Origin: Bacteroidales bacterium
GTDB lineage: Bacteria > Bacteroidota > Bacteroidia > Bacteroidales > P3
NCBI GenBank assembly: GCA_017480185.1
Contig: JAFVBC010000025.1
Location: forward strand, 43,523 to 107,522
Length of the DNA stretch: 64,000 nt
Direction of reading: 5' to 3'
A model generated the notes under the pieces. That model had not been told where the DNA came from, made no database searches, and was given only the letters and a program-made list of their open reading frames with translations. The position numbers and the translations under genes were made by a program. This document shows positions 53,501 to 64,000 of this stretch, in pieces; within the stretch, counting starts at the first letter, position 1; every line of letters begins with the position of its first letter.

Positions 53501-54976
53501 TGGCACATGCACTGCCATCTGGTCGCCGTCGAAGTCGGCATTAAATCCAGTACAGACCAGAGGGTGCAAACGTATTGCCTTACCCTCGACCAAACGTGGC
53601 TGGAATGCCTGAATACCAAGGCGGTGAAGCGTAGGGGCTCGGTTAAGAAGTATTGGATGTCCCTTGAGTATATTCTCCAATATTTCCCAAACCACAGGTT
53701 CTTTCCTGTCGACAATGCGTTTAGCCGACTTGACTGTTTTCACGAGCCCACGTTCGAGAAGCTTTCTGATAACGTATGGCTTGAAGAGTTCGGCTGCCAT
53801 ATCTTTGGGCAGACCACACTCGTGCATTTTGAGTTCTGGTCCGACGACGATGACCGAACGACCAGAGTAGTCAACACGCTTACCAAGCAGATTTTGGCGG
53901 AAACGTCCCTGCTTGCCTTTCAGCGCATCAGAAAGCGACTTAAGTGCGCGATTGGTGTCAGACTTAACGCTGGACACCTTACGACTGTTGTCGAACAACG
54001 AGTCAACGGCCTCTTGAAGCATACGCTTCTCATTGCGCATAATGACTTCTGGAGCCTTTATCTCGACGAGTCGTTTAAGACGGTTGTTACGAATGATTAC
54101 TCTGCGATATAGTTCATTTATGTCGGACGTTGCAAAGCGGCCACCATCGAGTGGCACAAGAGGACGTAGATCGGGAGGTATGACTGGCACAATATCCATA
54201 ATCATCCATTCGGGACGGTTGTCCATGCCACGCTCCTGCATACGACGTTGTGAATCGCGAAATGATTCAATGATATTTAGACGCTTAAGTGCCTCTTGTT
54301 TGCGAGCCATAGAACTCTCGGTAGAGGCTTTATGTCTCAATTCATACGACAGGTGGTCTAAATCCAATTCCATCAAAAGTTTACGCAGAGCCTCTGCCCC
54401 CATACCAGCAATAAACTTATCGGGGTCACTATCGGGAAGTTGCTCACTGCCTTCGGGAAGATTTTCAATCACCGCGTAGTACTCTTCTTCCGACAGCAGA
54501 TCCAGTTTTTGAACACTGTTGTCGTTGAGTACGGCTTTCCCAGGCTGGAGTACTATGTATTTCTCATAGTAGATAACCTGATCAAGTTTTTTGGAGGGAA
54601 TATTGAGAAGCGTTCCGATTTTGTTTGGGAGAGAACGGAAAAACCAAATATGAGCCACCGGAACAACCAATTCGATGTGTCCCATACGCTCACGACGTAC
54701 TTTCTTTTCGGTTACTTCAACGCCACACCGATCGCAGACTATACCTTTGTAGCGTATACGTTTGTATTTTCCACAATGGCACTCCCAGTCGCGCGTTGGT
54801 CCGAAGATTCTCTCACAGAAGAGTCCGTCTCTCTCGGGTTTATATGTCCTGTAATTTATAGTTTCCGGCTTCGTAACCTCCCCATACGAGCGACGTTTAA
54901 TCGACTCGGGAGAAGCCAAACTGATGGTAATCGAGTTGAAGTCGGTCTTTAATTGTGAATCTTGCTTAAAAGCCAT
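50501..54976 (-). CDS. rpoC: DNA-directed RNA polymerase subunit beta'
   Basis: 1491 residues. Start [24 protein letters not shown]; zinc-ribbon Cys motif [22 protein letters not shown]; the catalytic Mg site NADFDGDQ around residue 477; the second Cys site [13 protein letters not shown]; and the trigger/bridge region in [25 protein letters not shown]. It forms the core enzyme with beta, alpha and omega. Some tens of residues longer than the Bacteroides homologue I recall. Starts 23 bases after rpoB. Confidence 0.99.
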   Translation of the reverse strand: MAFKQDSQLKTDFNSITISLASPESIKRRSYGEVTKPETINYRTYKPERDGLFCERIFGPTRDWECHCGKYKRIRYKGIVCDRCGVEVTEKKVRRERMGHIELVVPVAHIWFFRSLPNKIGTLLNIPSKKLDQVIYYEKYIVLQPGKAVLNDNSVQKLDLLSEEEYYAVIENLPEGSEQLPDSDPDKFIAGMGAEALRKLLMELDLDHLSYELRHKASTESSMARKQEALKRLNIIESFRDSQRRMQERGMDNRPEWMIMDIVPVIPPDLRPLVPLDGGRFATSDINELYRRVIIRNNRLKRLVEIKAPEVIMRNEKRMLQEAVDSLFDNSRKVSSVKSDTNRALKSLSDALKGKQGRFRQNLLGKRVDYSGRSVIVVGPELKMHECGLPKDMAAELFKPYVIRKLLERGLVKTVKSAKRIVDRKEPVVWEILENILKGHPILLNRAPTLHRLGIQAFQPRLVEGKAIRLHPLVCTGFNADFDGDQMAVHVPMGNAAILEAQLLMLSTHNILNPANGAPITVPSQDMVLGLYYMTKPRVTTSTEVVKGEGQRFYSPEEVIIAYNEKRVDLNACISVRLDIPQGKDEYSYIKTDRTFTETIKDAKGNILTDVDCATDADRAIHSRTEFEVKRDVNGNVVVDKNGHYIKTNRLRTTVGRVIFNQVVPQEYGYINQVMGKKSLRDIIGDIFTECGNATTAAFLDDIKNMGYRQAFRGGLSFNLGDVIIPAEKEALIDKANEEVEEVMAQYAMGLITNNERYNHVIDIWTNTNNQLTETLMKQLKGDNQGFNPIYMMYDSGARGSKEQIRQLSGMRGLMAKPQKAGATGNEIIENPIISNFKEGLSVLEYFISTHGARKGLADTALKTADAGYLTRRLVDVAHDVIINEEDCGTLRGLPTTALKKGEDIVQTLSEKILGRTSVHDIRHPLTNELIAPAGAELTEDICRRIEEAGIEEVEIRSVLTCESKHGVCAKCYGRNLATGKMVQKGEAVGVIAAQAIGEPGTQLTLRTFHVGGVAGGNIGTTSSLQAKYDGTLVIDELRSIPYTDDEGRTYQVVMGRSAEMRIVDPRTDVTLFSSLLPYGAKLYKNPGETIQKNDLIAEWDPYNAVIISDVAGKVSFENVVENVTYRVESDAQTGLQDKVVIESRQRAKNPTLNIVDDEGRVLKVYDLPVGAHIGVEQGQTLKAGDIMVKIPRSFGKAGDITGGLPRVTELFEARNPSDPAIVAEIDGIVSIAEKLKRGNREITITSKTGEQRSYLIPTSKQILAQDSDYVKAGTPLSDGAITPADILAIKGPMKVQEYIVNEVQEVYRLQGVKINDKHFEVIVRQMMRKVEIEDPGDTNFLEGDLVNRLDFNEVNDAIFGKKVVEDAGDSETLKSGQIVTARELRDENSALRCQDKKLVTAVDARPATCRQVLQGITRASLQTKSFISAASFQETTKVLTEAAINAKCDTLEGMKENVIVGHLIPAGTGLREYQDLIVGNAPSISAEKEQ

Positions 54977-54999
54977 TTCTATACTGAGCTTTACTTTTT

Positions 55000-57900
55000 T
55001 TAATCAAAGGTTACCTCTAATCCGAGACCACGTATTTCATGCACCAAAACGTTGAACGACTCCGGAATGCCCGATGGTGGCATGTTGTCGCCCTTAACAA
55101 TGGCCTCATAGGCTTTTGCCCTACCTACCACATCGTCTGACTTGACGGTCAATACCTCCTGTAGTACGTGCGATGCACCATAGGCCTCAAGTGCCCAGAC
55201 CTCCATCTCACCAAATCTCTGACCGCCAAAGTTGGCTTTACCACCGAGAGGCTGCTGGGTAATGAGCGAGTACGGGCCGATTGAACGTGCATGCATTTTG
55301 TCATCAATCATGTGATGCAACTTCAACATGTAGATATATCCCACAGTGGCAGGTTGGTCAAAACGGTCTCCTGTTTCGCCATCATATAGATAAGTACGTC
55401 CATTTGCTGGCAAACCAGCTTCCTCCATGTAGCCATTTATCTGCTCCAATGTGGCACCATCGAATATGGGCGTTTTGAAACGCTTGTTGAGTTTCTTTCC
55501 TGCCCAGCCAAGGACCGTTTCATATATCTGTCCCAAATTCATACGAGACGGCACACCAAGGGGATTAAGTACTATATCAACCGGCGTTCCATCTTCCAAA
55601 AATGGCATATCCTCTGCACGGACAATCTTTGATACAATACCCTTATTACCATGTCTACCAGCCATCTTATCACCAATACGCAGTTTGCGCTTCATAGCGA
55701 TATACACTTTCGCCATTTGCACTATTCCGCTCGGCAAATCATCGCCAATCGTAAGAGCAAACTTGTTACGAGTGCATCTTCCAGAAATCTCCCTATACTT
55801 GATGTTATAGTTGTTGATGAGTTCTTTTATCTTTCTATTAACTTCATCTTCTGTAGTCCAATCATTGGGATTAACCTCTGTGTAGTCTATATTTTTGAGG
55901 GTCTTTGCAGAGAACTTAACTTTCTTGGGGATGAGTTCCTCATGGTGCGATGTGTATACACCATTTGAAACTTTACCGTTGAGGATTATGAGCAACTTAC
56001 CCATCAACTTTTCAAGCAATTCGTTGCTTTCTAACTTGAACTGCTCTTCAGGCTGCTGCAACAACTCTTTCTCTTTTGCCCTTGCCTTTCTATCTCTTAT
56101 AACCCTTGCAAAAAGTTTTGTGTCTATCACAACACCCTGCAATGATGGAGGGACTTTCAAAGAGGCATCTTTCACATCTCCAGCCTTATCCCCGAATATT
56201 GCTCGCAACAACTTCTCTTCTGGGGTAGGATCGGTCTCACCTTTTGGAGTTATCTTACCAATAAGGATGTCACCCTCTTTAACTTCTGCCCCAACCCTTA
56301 TGATACCATTTTCATCAAGGTCTTTTGTCGCATCATTACCGACATTAGGAATATCTCTTGTCAGCTCCTCATTTCCGCGTTTTGTCTCTCTTACCTCTAA
56401 TGTGAATTCCTCAACATGCACAGACGTAAAGATGTCCTCACGGACAACCTTCTCCGATATAACAACAGCATCCTCAAAGTTGTATCCCTTCCACGGCATA
56501 AAAGCCACCATCATGTTGCGCCCAAGAGCCAATTCACCTCCTTGGGTTGCATATCCCTCGCACAACACTTGACCTTTCTCAACACGCTCACCTTTCTTAA
56601 CAATAGGTCTCAAATTTATGGCGGTAGAATGATTCGTTCTTTGATATTTCGTGAGTCGATATTCCTTCAGATCATCATCAAACGAGACCAAACGTTCATC
56701 TTCCGTACGGTTATGTCTGATGACTATTTTATTCGCATCAACATATTCAACCACACCGTCTGCCTCTGCATTCAACAGCACTCTACTGTCGTGCGCAACA
56801 GATTGTTCAATACCTGTACCAACAATTGGAATTTCCGGATTGAGTAGAGGAACAGCCTGACGCATCATGTTTGAACCCATCAATGCACGGTTGGCGTCAT
56901 CATGCTCCAAGAAAGGAATAAGAGATGCGGCAATAGATGCAATCTGATTAGACGCGACATCCATCAAATCTACCTCTTCTGGTGATACTATCGGGAAGTC
57001 AGCCTGCCTACGAGCTTTAACTTTTGCAATTGTAATATTGCCATTTGCATCCTGTGGAGTGATTGCTTGGGCCACAGTCTTGTTTTCTTCAGCCTCTGCA
57101 GACAAATAAATAGGATCCTCATTTATCTGCACCTGGCCGTTGACAACTCTCTGATAGGGAGTTTCTATGAAACCTAATGCGTTTATCTTGGCATGAACGC
57201 ACAAGGATGAAATAAGACCAATATTCGGACCTTCTGGGGTTTCGATAGTACAAAGACGACCGTAGTGAGTGTAGTGCACGTCACGTACCTCGAAGCCAGC
57301 CCTCTCGCGAGATAATCCTCCAGGACCCAATGCCGATATACGACGTTTGTGTGTCAACTCTGCCAAGGGGTTGGTTTGGTCCATAAACTGGCTAAGTTGA
57401 TTGGTTCCAAAGAATGAATTTATGACTGAAGACAGAGTCTTTGCATTGATTAATTCTGTTGGAGTAAAGACCTCGTTGTCCCTAACGTTCATTCTCTCCC
57501 TTATCGTTCTCGCCATTCGAGCCAAGCCAACGCCAAATTGATTTGACAACTGCTCTCCAACGGTTCTAATACGACGATTTGACAAGTGGTCTATATCATC
57601 AATTTCAGCCTTTTGATTGATTAGTTCAACCAAATATTTGATGATGGAAGTGATATCCTCCTTTGTAAGAACCCTAACGCTGTCAGGGACATTAAGGCTG
57701 AGTTTTGTATTTATTCTATAACGCCCAACTTCACCCAAGTCGTACCTCTTTTCTGAGAAGAACAACTTTTCTATCACACTACGTGCTGTTTCCGCATCTG
57801 GTGGCTCGGCATTACGCAGCAACCGATAAATGAATTCACACGCTTCTTGGGCATTATTTGCCGTGTCTTTTTTCAAAGTGTTGTAGATGACAGAATAGTC

Positions 57901-58827
57901 TACACCATCCTTATCCTCTACACGTACAAGGATAGATTTTACGTCGAGTTCTAAAATCTTATCAATGTGCTCCTCTCTCAACTCTACATCACGCTCTATC
58001 ACCACCTCGGTGCGTTCCATAGAAACCACCTCACCAGTGTCTTCATCGACAAAATCCTCAGTCCAGCTGTCCACAACACGAGCTGCGAGTTTTTTGCCAA
58101 TCATCTTTTTCAGGTTATTTTTATTAACCTTTACCTCTTCTGCCAATGAGAAGATATCCAGTATATCTTTATCCGACTCATAACCTATAGCACGAAGCAG
58201 CGTGGTTATTGGGAGTTTCTTCTTGCGATCGATATAAGCATACATAACGTTGTTTATATCTGTAGTAAACTCCATCCACGAGCCCTTAAAGGGTATTATA
58301 CGAGCAGAATACAGTTGTGTTCCATTTGAATGGAATTGGGTGCTAAAAAACACTCCAGGCGAGCGGTGCAACTGGCTTACTACAACACGCTCTGCCCCAT
58401 TTATAACAAACGTTCCCTTGGGGGTCATGTAGGGAATCATCCCGAGATAAACACTCTGTTCTACATTTTGAAAATCTTCGTTATCGGGATCTTTACAACT
58501 GAGCTTCATCTTGGCTTTCAGAGGCACACTATACGTCAAACCTCTTTCAATGCATTCCTCTATAGAATAGCGAGGGGGGTCAATGTAATAATCCAAGAAT
58601 TCTAACTCAAAATTGTTCCTTGCGTCGGATATAGGGAAATTCTCCTTGAAAACCCTATACAAGCCTTCATTTTTCCTATTATCGGGATCTGTCTCTATTT
58701 GGAAGAAATCTTTGAATGAAGACACCTGAATATCAAGAAAATCAGGGTATTCAAATTTCCTAACCGACGCGAAATTATCTACTGTTGGATCGTTCTTTGC
58801 CAAGGGACTATGATTTTTCGTATTCAA
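55000..58827 (-). CDS. rpoB: DNA-directed RNA polymerase subunit beta
   Basis: 1275 residues. The rifampicin region ([33 protein letters not shown]), the start [20 protein letters not shown] and the C-terminal [15 protein letters not shown] all match. Normal length for Bacteroidota. No resistance-type change was looked for in detail. Cotranscribed with rpoC. Confidence 0.99.
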   Translation of the reverse strand: MNTKNHSPLAKNDPTVDNFASVRKFEYPDFLDIQVSSFKDFFQIETDPDNRKNEGLYRVFKENFPISDARNNFELEFLDYYIDPPRYSIEECIERGLTYSVPLKAKMKLSCKDPDNEDFQNVEQSVYLGMIPYMTPKGTFVINGAERVVVSQLHRSPGVFFSTQFHSNGTQLYSARIIPFKGSWMEFTTDINNVMYAYIDRKKKLPITTLLRAIGYESDKDILDIFSLAEEVKVNKNNLKKMIGKKLAARVVDSWTEDFVDEDTGEVVSMERTEVVIERDVELREEHIDKILELDVKSILVRVEDKDGVDYSVIYNTLKKDTANNAQEACEFIYRLLRNAEPPDAETARSVIEKLFFSEKRYDLGEVGRYRINTKLSLNVPDSVRVLTKEDITSIIKYLVELINQKAEIDDIDHLSNRRIRTVGEQLSNQFGVGLARMARTIRERMNVRDNEVFTPTELINAKTLSSVINSFFGTNQLSQFMDQTNPLAELTHKRRISALGPGGLSRERAGFEVRDVHYTHYGRLCTIETPEGPNIGLISSLCVHAKINALGFIETPYQRVVNGQVQINEDPIYLSAEAEENKTVAQAITPQDANGNITIAKVKARRQADFPIVSPEEVDLMDVASNQIASIAASLIPFLEHDDANRALMGSNMMRQAVPLLNPEIPIVGTGIEQSVAHDSRVLLNAEADGVVEYVDANKIVIRHNRTEDERLVSFDDDLKEYRLTKYQRTNHSTAINLRPIVKKGERVEKGQVLCEGYATQGGELALGRNMMVAFMPWKGYNFEDAVVISEKVVREDIFTSVHVEEFTLEVRETKRGNEELTRDIPNVGNDATKDLDENGIIRVGAEVKEGDILIGKITPKGETDPTPEEKLLRAIFGDKAGDVKDASLKVPPSLQGVVIDTKLFARVIRDRKARAKEKELLQQPEEQFKLESNELLEKLMGKLLIILNGKVSNGVYTSHHEELIPKKVKFSAKTLKNIDYTEVNPNDWTTEDEVNRKIKELINNYNIKYREISGRCTRNKFALTIGDDLPSGIVQMAKVYIAMKRKLRIGDKMAGRHGNKGIVSKIVRAEDMPFLEDGTPVDIVLNPLGVPSRMNLGQIYETVLGWAGKKLNKRFKTPIFDGATLEQINGYMEEAGLPANGRTYLYDGETGDRFDQPATVGYIYMLKLHHMIDDKMHARSIGPYSLITQQPLGGKANFGGQRFGEMEVWALEAYGASHVLQEVLTVKSDDVVGRAKAYEAIVKGDNMPPSGIPESFNVLVHEIRGLGLEVTFD

Positions 58828-58918
58828 AAATTGAAATCAGAAAGGAGATGAGTAAACCAATCTCAAGGATTGGCCATATAGAGGAACTATCGGCTATCAA
58901 CAAAGTTCATAGCAACAA

Positions 58919-58957
58919 GGAATAGGCTCTCCAAAACATGTTTGGAGGCACTATTCC
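58919..58957 (-). terminator. Hairpin in the rplL-rpoB gap, partial terminator or attenuator
   Basis: GGAATAG pairs with CTATTCC and CTCCAAA with TTTGGAG around a 5-base loop, with a small symmetric internal loop. It has no strong T-run on the minus strand, so it may be an attenuator or RNase III site; rplL-rpoB gaps often hold such a control point. Confidence 0.6.
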
Positions 58958-58983
58958 TCGTATTGGTTGGAAGTTTCGACCAA

Positions 58984-59367
58984 CTATTTAATCTCAACTT
59001 CTGCGCCGGCCTCTTCAAGGGCTTTCTTCAAGCTTTCAGCCTCATCTTTCGAAATACCTTCCTTAACGGTCTTAGGAGCACCGTCAACGAGTTCTTTCGA
59101 CTCTTTCAGGCCCAACGAAGCCATATCCTTAACAGCCTTCACAACAGCCAGTTTCTTGGTCATATCGGGCACACCTTTCAGGATAACGTCGAACGAAGTC
59201 TTCTCTTCTGCAGCGGCGGCACCACCTGCGGCGGGAGCAGCAGCAACTGCAACAGCAGCAGCGGCGGGTTCAATGCCGTATTGCTCTTTCAGAACGTCAG
59301 CAAGTTCTTTAACTTCTTTAACGGTAAGGTTTACCAATTCTTCAGCGATAGCTTTAATGTCTGCCAT
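58984..59367 (-). CDS. rplL: Ribosomal protein bL12 (L7/L12)
   Basis: 127 residues. Ala-rich hinge in the middle and the C-terminal domain [42 protein letters not shown] are classical bL12. Stalk protein that recruits elongation factors. A gap of 84 bases to rplJ holds a small hairpin (around GGGCAAT), perhaps tuning bL12 yield. Confidence 0.98.
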   Translation of the reverse strand: MADIKAIAEELVNLTVKEVKELADVLKEQYGIEPAAAAVAVAAAPAAGGAAAAEEKTSFDVILKGVPDMTKKLAVVKAVKDMASLGLKESKELVDGAPKTVKEGISKDEAESLKKALEEAGAEVEIK

Positions 59368-59451
59368 GACTTTTTATTGTTTTATTGTTTGTTTAATACT
59401 TTTTATTGTGCCCTTTGAGGATGGGCAATCCTTCTTTTCCTAACTTTTCCG

Positions 59452-59982
59452 TTAGGCTTCTCTTTCTTCCAATGTTTTCAACACACCAGTGATGGTGTTA
59501 CCTGCCGACTGGAGTTGCGACAAGACATTCTTAACCGGCGATTGCAGCAACATAACCACATCGGCGATAAGTTCATTCTTCGACTTGATATTAACAAGTT
59601 CGTCGAGGTGTTGAGCTCCTACGTAGAAACTCTCCTCAACATACGCACCTTTCAGTTCGGGTTTGGTTGCAGTCTTCTCACTTGCGCGGAAGTCCTTTAT
59701 CAACTTAGCAGGAGCATTGTTGGTGTTCGAAAGCATTATGGCAGTCTCACCCTTAATGACCTCGAACAACGGGCTGTAGTCCATACCTGTTTTTTCGAGA
59801 GCCTTAATGAGCAGAGTGTTTTTAACGACCTCCAGTTTCACCTCCTTGCGGAAAGCAGCACGACGCAATTTACTTGTCTGTACCGAATTCAAACCTCCGA
59901 TATCGGCAATGTAAATCAACGGATAGGCCTTAATCTCCTCGCATAAGGAATCGATCAGTTGGTCTTTCTGTTCTTTTCTCAT
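59452..59982 (-). CDS. rplJ: Ribosomal protein uL10
   Basis: 176 residues. Start MRKEQKDQLIDSLCEEI and the RASEKTATKPELKGAYVEE segment are uL10; the Leu-rich C-terminal helix binds bL12 dimers. Placed 22 bases after rplA, so a large L10-type leader is not visible. Confidence 0.97.
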   Translation of the reverse strand: MRKEQKDQLIDSLCEEIKAYPLIYIADIGGLNSVQTSKLRRAAFRKEVKLEVVKNTLLIKALEKTGMDYSPLFEVIKGETAIMLSNTNNAPAKLIKDFRASEKTATKPELKGAYVEESFYVGAQHLDELVNIKSKNELIADVVMLLQSPVKNVLSQLQSAGNTITGVLKTLEEREA

Positions 59983-60004
59983 AATGTTTCTTTAAGTTAA
60001 ATGG

Positions 60005-60700
60005 TTACAAGGTGGCGGCTTTGGTGTCAACTTTCACACCTGGGCTCATCGTGCTCGAAATAGCAATACTCTTCACATAGGTTCCTTTTGCAGCCGATGG
60101 TTTCAGTTTCATAATCATCTGAAGAACCTCACGTGCATTTTCAACAATCTTCTGATTGTCAAACGAACACTTTGCAACAGCGGTGTGAATAATACCGAAC
60201 TTGTCGACCTTAAAGTCAATCTTACCGGCCTTAGCCTCTTGTACAGCCTTGCCTACCTCCATTGTAACGGTTCCCGTCTTGGGGTTAGGCATCAAGCCAC
60301 GAGGTCCGAGTATGCGACCGAGTGCACCCACCTTGGGCATAACACTGGGCATGGTGATAATCACATCAACATCTGTCCACCCTTTCTTAATCTTGTCTAT
60401 ATATTCATCAAGACCGTAGTAATCAGCACCTGCAACTTTGGCCTCTTCTTCCTTTTCAGGGGTGCAGAGCACCAATACTCGCACTTGCTTACCAGTGCCG
60501 TGAGGCAGTGTTACACTGCCACGCACCATCTGATTGGCCTTACGAGGGTCGACACCCAAACGCACATCAATATCAACCGATGCGTCGAACTTGGTGTAAG
60601 TGATGTTTTTCACAATGCTGACAGCCTCCTCTAACGAATAGGTTTTGCTGCCATCGAATTTGGCAATTGCCTCTTTCTGTTTCTTGGTTAATTTTGCCAT
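60005..60700 (-). CDS. rplA: Ribosomal protein uL1
   Basis: 231 residues. [39 protein letters not shown] and [17 protein letters not shown] are the uL1 motifs. Binds 23S rRNA at the exit side. In most bacteria it also controls its operon; no obvious mRNA target was recognised. Confidence 0.98.
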   Translation of the reverse strand: MAKLTKKQKEAIAKFDGSKTYSLEEAVSIVKNITYTKFDASVDIDVRLGVDPRKANQMVRGSVTLPHGTGKQVRVLVLCTPEKEEEAKVAGADYYGLDEYIDKIKKGWTDVDVIITMPSVMPKVGALGRILGPRGLMPNPKTGTVTMEVGKAVQEAKAGKIDFKVDKFGIIHTAVAKCSFDNQKIVENAREVLQMIMKLKPSAAKGTYVKSIAISSTMSPGVKVDTKAATL

Positions 60701-60771
60701 TTTCTTCTGTTTTAGTGGTCAACGCACAACACTGAAATCTCAATTGTGCTTCCACATGATACAAAACTTTG

Positions 60772-61215
60772 TTACTTGTTTAGCGGATTCTCGCCTGTTA
60801 CAGTGATACCCATGCTTCTTGCGGTGCCAGCCACCATGCTCATTGCGCTCTCAACCGTAAAACAATTGAGGTCGGGCATTTTGGCTTCTGCAATCTGGCG
60901 CACCTGTTCCCAGGTGACAGATGCCACCTTGACTCGATTAGGCTCACCCGAGCCTTTTTGAGCCTTCGACATCTCTTTCAACTGAACGGCGACAGGAGGT
61001 GTTTTAAGTACAAAGTCAAAGGATTTATCGGTGTAGACAGTGATGATGACTGGAACAATCTTTCCGGCCTGATCCTGTGTACGAGCATTAAACTGCTTGC
61101 AGAACTCCATAATGTTCACACCCTTCGCACCCAAAGCGGGTCCGACGGGAGGAGCAGGGTTGGCTGCACCACCTTTGATTTGCAATTTAATCAATCCTGC
61201 AACTTCTTTTGCCAT
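60772..61215 (-). CDS. rplK: Ribosomal protein uL11
   Basis: 147 residues. [46 protein letters not shown] is the uL11 start. It binds the GTPase centre of 23S rRNA. 71 bases to rplA, 33 bases after nusG. Confidence 0.98.
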   Translation of the reverse strand: MAKEVAGLIKLQIKGGAANPAPPVGPALGAKGVNIMEFCKQFNARTQDQAGKIVPVIITVYTDKSFDFVLKTPPVAVQLKEMSKAQKGSGEPNRVKVASVTWEQVRQIAEAKMPDLNCFTVESAMSMVAGTARSMGITVTGENPLNK

Positions 61216-61248
61216 TGATTTAAGCGTTAAAAAGGTTTAATTGATGCT

Positions 61249-61794
61249 TTATTGTTCTTTTTCCACTTGAGCAAAGCCCAACTCAAGAGGAGTCTTTCTA
61301 CCAAAAATCTTAACAGTGACTTTCAGTTTCTTCTTCTCTTCATTGACTTCATCAACAATACCGCTGAAGCTGTTGAACGGTCCGTCAATCACCTTCACAG
61401 CCTCACCAACAATGAAACGGTTCATGACATCGATGCCATCAACCTGTGCATCCATTTCTCCAAGGATGCGTTTAATCTCTGTTGGACGCATGGCCGTAGG
61501 TTTGCCCGCACGCTCACGCAGGAAGTCAATCACGTTAGGGGTATTTTGAATGACGGCTTCAATCTCGTCGCGCATTCTTGCCTCAACAATGACGTAGCCT
61601 GGGAAATAGTTGCGATCTTTAACAACTTTTTTCCCGCTGCGAATGGCAACTATCTGTTCGGTGGGAATAAGCACCGTAGGCACATCAACAGTCCAGCCAC
61701 GTTCGGCTATAACTTTCTCAATGTTCTCCTTTGCTTTCTTCTCCTTGCCGCTGATTGCTCTAACGACATACCATTTTGTTTCCTGCTGCTCCAT
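61249..61794 (-). CDS. nusG: Transcription termination/antitermination factor
   Basis: 181 residues. The NGN domain WYVVRAISGKEKKAKENIEKV opens it and the KOW domain GEAVKVIDGPFNSFSGIVDEVNEEKKKLKV closes it. It links RNA polymerase to Rho and the ribosome. A 142-base gap to secE holds no clear element beyond AT-rich stretches. Confidence 0.97.
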   Translation of the reverse strand: MEQQETKWYVVRAISGKEKKAKENIEKVIAERGWTVDVPTVLIPTEQIVAIRSGKKVVKDRNYFPGYVIVEARMRDEIEAVIQNTPNVIDFLRERAGKPTAMRPTEIKRILGEMDAQVDGIDVMNRFIVGEAVKVIDGPFNSFSGIVDEVNEEKKKLKVTVKIFGRKTPLELGFAQVEKEQ

Positions 61795-61936
61795 TGCTAA
61801 TTTGTAGTGAAAAAAAACAATGATATATACTCAAACCAAACTCCACACACTTGACACAACACACAATAGTGGTCAAGAATTGCTTGTACGACACCTCAAA
61901 AAATATTTGGGAAGCAAGGTGCCTACACCAAGCAAA

Positions 61937-62164
61937 TCAACCAAAAAGGCTGATAAGGAGGTGGTATAAGTATCCCAAGATACCCTTCCAAGTCCAAGGC
62001 TGAACGCCAAACACCACATCCATGACAAGGACTATAAGGGCAAGGATAACCGCAGCCACGGCCACAACAACGGCGCTCGACTGCAGTTCCTTAAACGTTG
62101 GCCACGACACTTTGTGCACTAATTCGTCGTAGCTCGATTTCACATATTCGCCAAACTTTGACAT
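61937..62164 (-). CDS. secE: Preprotein translocase subunit
   Basis: 75 residues from ATG 62164 (an earlier ATG at 62209 lies inside the tRNA-Trp gene). KSSYDELVHKVSWPTFKELQSSAVVV followed by one membrane span is SecE. Part of the SecYEG channel. Confidence 0.95.
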   Translation of the reverse strand: MSKFGEYVKSSYDELVHKVSWPTFKELQSSAVVVAVAAVILALIVLVMDVVFGVQPWTWKGILGYLYHLLISLFG

Positions 62165-62182
62165 TTCCAATCTATGTTTTTG

Positions 62183-62253
62183 CAGGGGCAGAGAGAATCG
62201 AACTCCCAACTACGGTTTTGGAGACCGTCATTATACCATTTAACTATGCCCCT
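62183..62253 (-). tRNA. tRNA-Trp (anticodon CCA)
   Basis: 71 nt. The acceptor stem AGGGGCA pairs with TGCCCCT, the anticodon stem ACGGT/ACCGT encloses loop CTCCAAA (anticodon CCA), and the T arm fits. The terminal CCA is not encoded. Placed between tuf and secE as in other Bacteroidales. Confidence 0.95.
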
Positions 62254-62255
62254 CG

Positions 62256-62288
62256 AAAGGCAGAAACTTGTTTTGAGTTTCTGCCTTT
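62256..62288 (-). terminator. Hairpin between tuf and tRNA-Trp
   Basis: A 13-base perfect stem (AAAGGCAGAAACT against AGTTTCTGCCTTT), followed by a weak CTTTCG rather than a T-run on the minus strand. It ends 3 bases before the tRNA-Trp 5' end. May be a leaky terminator or a processing site. Confidence 0.6.
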
Positions 62289-62302
62289 TATCCAATTAGG
62301 GA

Positions 62303-63490
62303 TTATTCAAGAATTTTTGTTACCTGACCCGAACCAACGGTACGGCCACCCTCGCGGATAGCGAAGCGCAGGTTCTCGTTCAAAGCGATGTCGGCAATCA
62401 AGTCGACAGTAATGGTCAAGTTGTCGCCCGGCATAACCATCTCGTGTCCTTCAGGCAGTGTAATCGTACCAGTTACGTCGGTGGTACGGAAGTAGAACTG
62501 AGGACGATAGTTGTTGTGGAACGGAGTGTGACGACCACCTTCTTCTTTCTTCAAGATATAGACAGCAGCCTCAAATTTATGGTGAGGTTTAACCGAACCC
62601 GGCTTTGCGATAACCATACCACGACGGATTTCGTTCTTGTCAATACCGCGGAGCAACAGACCCACGTTATCGCCAGCTTCACCTTCGTCAAGAATTTTAC
62701 GGAACATCTCAACACCAGTGACAGTGCTCTTCAGCTTCTCTGCACCCATACCGATGATGTCGACGGGGTCGCCAGTGTGGATAACACCAGTTTCGATACG
62801 TCCAGTTGCCACAGTACCACGGCCAGTGATTGAGAACACGTCCTCGATGGGCATCAAGAAATCTTTATCTTTCTGACGAACGGGCTCAGGAATCCAGTTG
62901 TCAACAGCATCCATCAGTTCTTCAACAGCTTTCACACCTTCAGGTTCGCCATTGAGGGCTGCCAAAGCAGAGCCACGGATAATAGGAATGTTGTCGCCAT
63001 CAAAATCATAGCTGCTGAGGAGGTCGCGGACTTCCATTTCAACGAGGTCGAGAAGTTCGGGGTCATCAACAAGGTCGCACTTGTTCAAGAAAACAACCAA
63101 CTGAGGAACACCAACCTGACGGGCGAGAAGGATGTGCTCGCGAGTTTGAGGCATAGGACCATCGGTAGCAGCCACAACGAGGATAGCACCGTCCATCTGA
63201 GCAGCACCAGTAACCATGTTCTTCACATAGTCGGCGTGACCAGGGCAGTCAACGTGAGCGTAGTGACGCTTTTCGGTCTGATACTCAACGTGAGCAGTGT
63301 TGATGGTAATACCGCGCTCTTTCTCTTCTGGAGCAGAGTCGATAGAATCGAATGATTTAACCTCTGAAAGACCTTTCTCGGCCAACACTTTTGTGATACC
63401 TGCGGTGAGAGTGGTCTTACCGTGGTCAACGTGGCCAATGGTGCAGATGTTGACGTGCGGTTTGGAACGATCGAATTTTTCTTTTGCCAT
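62303..63490 (-). CDS. tuf: Elongation factor Tu
   Basis: 395 residues. [10 protein letters not shown] at 19-28, the DCPGH and NKCD GTP-binding motifs, [18 protein letters not shown] and the C-terminal barrel are intact. Brings aminoacyl-tRNA to the ribosome. Full length, standard start. Confidence 0.99.
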   Translation of the reverse strand: MAKEKFDRSKPHVNICTIGHVDHGKTTLTAGITKVLAEKGLSEVKSFDSIDSAPEEKERGITINTAHVEYQTEKRHYAHVDCPGHADYVKNMVTGAAQMDGAILVVAATDGPMPQTREHILLARQVGVPQLVVFLNKCDLVDDPELLDLVEMEVRDLLSSYDFDGDNIPIIRGSALAALNGEPEGVKAVEELMDAVDNWIPEPVRQKDKDFLMPIEDVFSITGRGTVATGRIETGVIHTGDPVDIIGMGAEKLKSTVTGVEMFRKILDEGEAGDNVGLLLRGIDKNEIRRGMVIAKPGSVKPHHKFEAAVYILKKEEGGRHTPFHNNYRPQFYFRTTDVTGTITLPEGHEMVMPGDNLTITVDLIADIALNENLRFAIREGGRTVGSGQVTKILE

Positions 63491-63614
63491 TGTTTAATAC
63501 GTATTAAATGTTAACAATTCGTTTATTTTATTTCACGTTCAACGAGGGCGAACAATGTTGGGATTGCGTCCTCGATTTGAGTCTTTTATCGCGCCGCAAG
63601 CGGCACAAAAAGAG

Positions 63615-63686
<72 letters not shown>

Positions 63687-63742
63687 TTATGCCTCTATCG
63701 AAGCTTCTATATGGCCGGTCCACCGTTCACCACCATGACTTC

Positions 63743-63818
63743 TGGAGCGGAAGACGGGGCTCGAACCCGCCACCTATAGCTTGGAAGGCTATCGCTCTAC
63801 CAAATGAGCTACTTCCGC
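63743..63818 (-). tRNA. tRNA-Gly (anticodon TCC)
   Basis: 76 nt including an encoded CCA. Acceptor GCGGAAG/CTTCCGC is perfect; anticodon arm ATAGC/GCTAT around CTTCCAA gives TCC. Normal cloverleaf. Confidence 0.94.
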
Positions 63819-63835
63819 TTTCACGCATGGCGTTG

Positions 63836-63917
63836 TGGGGGAGGGTGGACTCGAACCACCGAACTCTTCCGAGGACAGATTTACAGTCTGTTGCAATTGC
63901 CACTATGCGACTTCCCC
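63836..63917 (-). tRNA. tRNA-Tyr (anticodon GTA)
   Basis: About 82 nt, with the long variable arm of class II tRNAs. Anticodon loop CTGTAAA gives GTA; T arm GGTGG/CCACC. Acceptor GGGGAAG/CTCCCCC has an A-C mismatch at the fifth pair. No CCA encoded. Confidence 0.9.
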
Positions 63918-63975
63918 ATTGGCTATTTTTGTCTGCACCTCGAGGTTGGTTACTCTTTGTTTTGAGGTGAGGGCG

Positions 63976-64000
63976 AGCCGATGAAGGGACTCGAACCCCC
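63976..64000 (-). tRNA. 3' end of a tRNA, probably tRNA-Thr (cut by window edge)
   Basis: The 3' acceptor strand CATCGGC and the T arm (loop TTCGAGT) are visible; the rest lies beyond base 64000. A matching 5' strand GCCGATG and the usual Thr-Tyr-Gly-Thr-tuf order suggest tRNA-Thr (TGT), but the anticodon is not seen. Confidence 0.6.

Noticed and set aside
61795-61936. Riboswitch or leader between secE and nusG
   Set aside because: AT-rich, no conserved structure recognised; only a weak TATCATTG-like box.

Overview
The window looks like chromosome of a Bacteroidota species of the order Bacteroidales. The signs are: TAnnTTTG-type -7 promoter boxes in front of several genes; a secreted C10 cysteine protease ending in a type IX secretion (T9SS) sorting domain; fimbrillin-like and OmpA-type envelope proteins; and the order tRNA-Tyr/Gly/Thr, tuf, tRNA-Trp, secE, nusG, rplK, rplA, rplJ, rplL, rpoB, rpoC, DUF3467. 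I cannot name a genus from the sequence alone.

Bases 1-5243 form a giant palindrome. The left half (1-2621) is the reverse complement of the right half (2623-5243), centred on base 2622 inside a natural-looking hairpin. I found one mismatch (2594 against 2650). Everything in 1-2621 is therefore a mirror copy of the OmpA gene, a 69-residue ORF and the start of a sugar transferase that lie at 2.9-5.2 kb. This is either a fold-back assembly artefact or a true inverted duplication. The right arm is the believable locus because it runs on into an operon.

From 2.9 to 33.7 kb nearly all genes are on the plus strand and closely packed, often with 4-base stop/start overlaps. This is a large surface-polysaccharide locus. 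It has an OmpA protein, a frameshifted WcaJ-type initiating sugar transferase, Wzm and Wzt ABC exporter subunits, a nucleotidyltransferase-fold protein, and at least nine glycosyltransferases of GT2, GT4 and GT32 type. It also has two polysaccharide-deacetylase-like proteins, two related multi-membrane-span proteins (DUF6056-like), a GT-C/polymerase-like membrane protein, a FemAB-like acyltransferase, a DegT aminotransferase, a DUF354 protein, a hexapeptide acetyltransferase and WecB. A 63-residue peptide and a fimbrillin/GLUG-type lipoprotein sit inside it, just after wzt. Two outer-membrane proteins close the run.

From 33.7 to 50.4 kb there are short housekeeping and envelope units: acpP-fabF-rnc (minus), purN-GT4-OmpA (plus), an OmpA porin (minus), pgi (plus), ssb (minus), rpmB-rpsU (plus), a peptide transporter, a small membrane protein and the C10 protease (minus), tsaC (plus), and a phosphopantetheinyl transferase with DUF3467 (minus). 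From 50.5 kb to the end the minus strand carries the transcription/translation cluster from rpoC back to tuf and four tRNA genes, the last cut by the window edge.

Two families of intergenic structure are visible. One is a long hairpin built of GTTCTTCAGT-like units (2.6 kb and 48.7 kb). The other is a short tandem repeat containing GGACTTGATAGGGAGTTGAT (20.3 kb and 36.2 kb). No CRISPR array, transposase or rRNA gene was seen.
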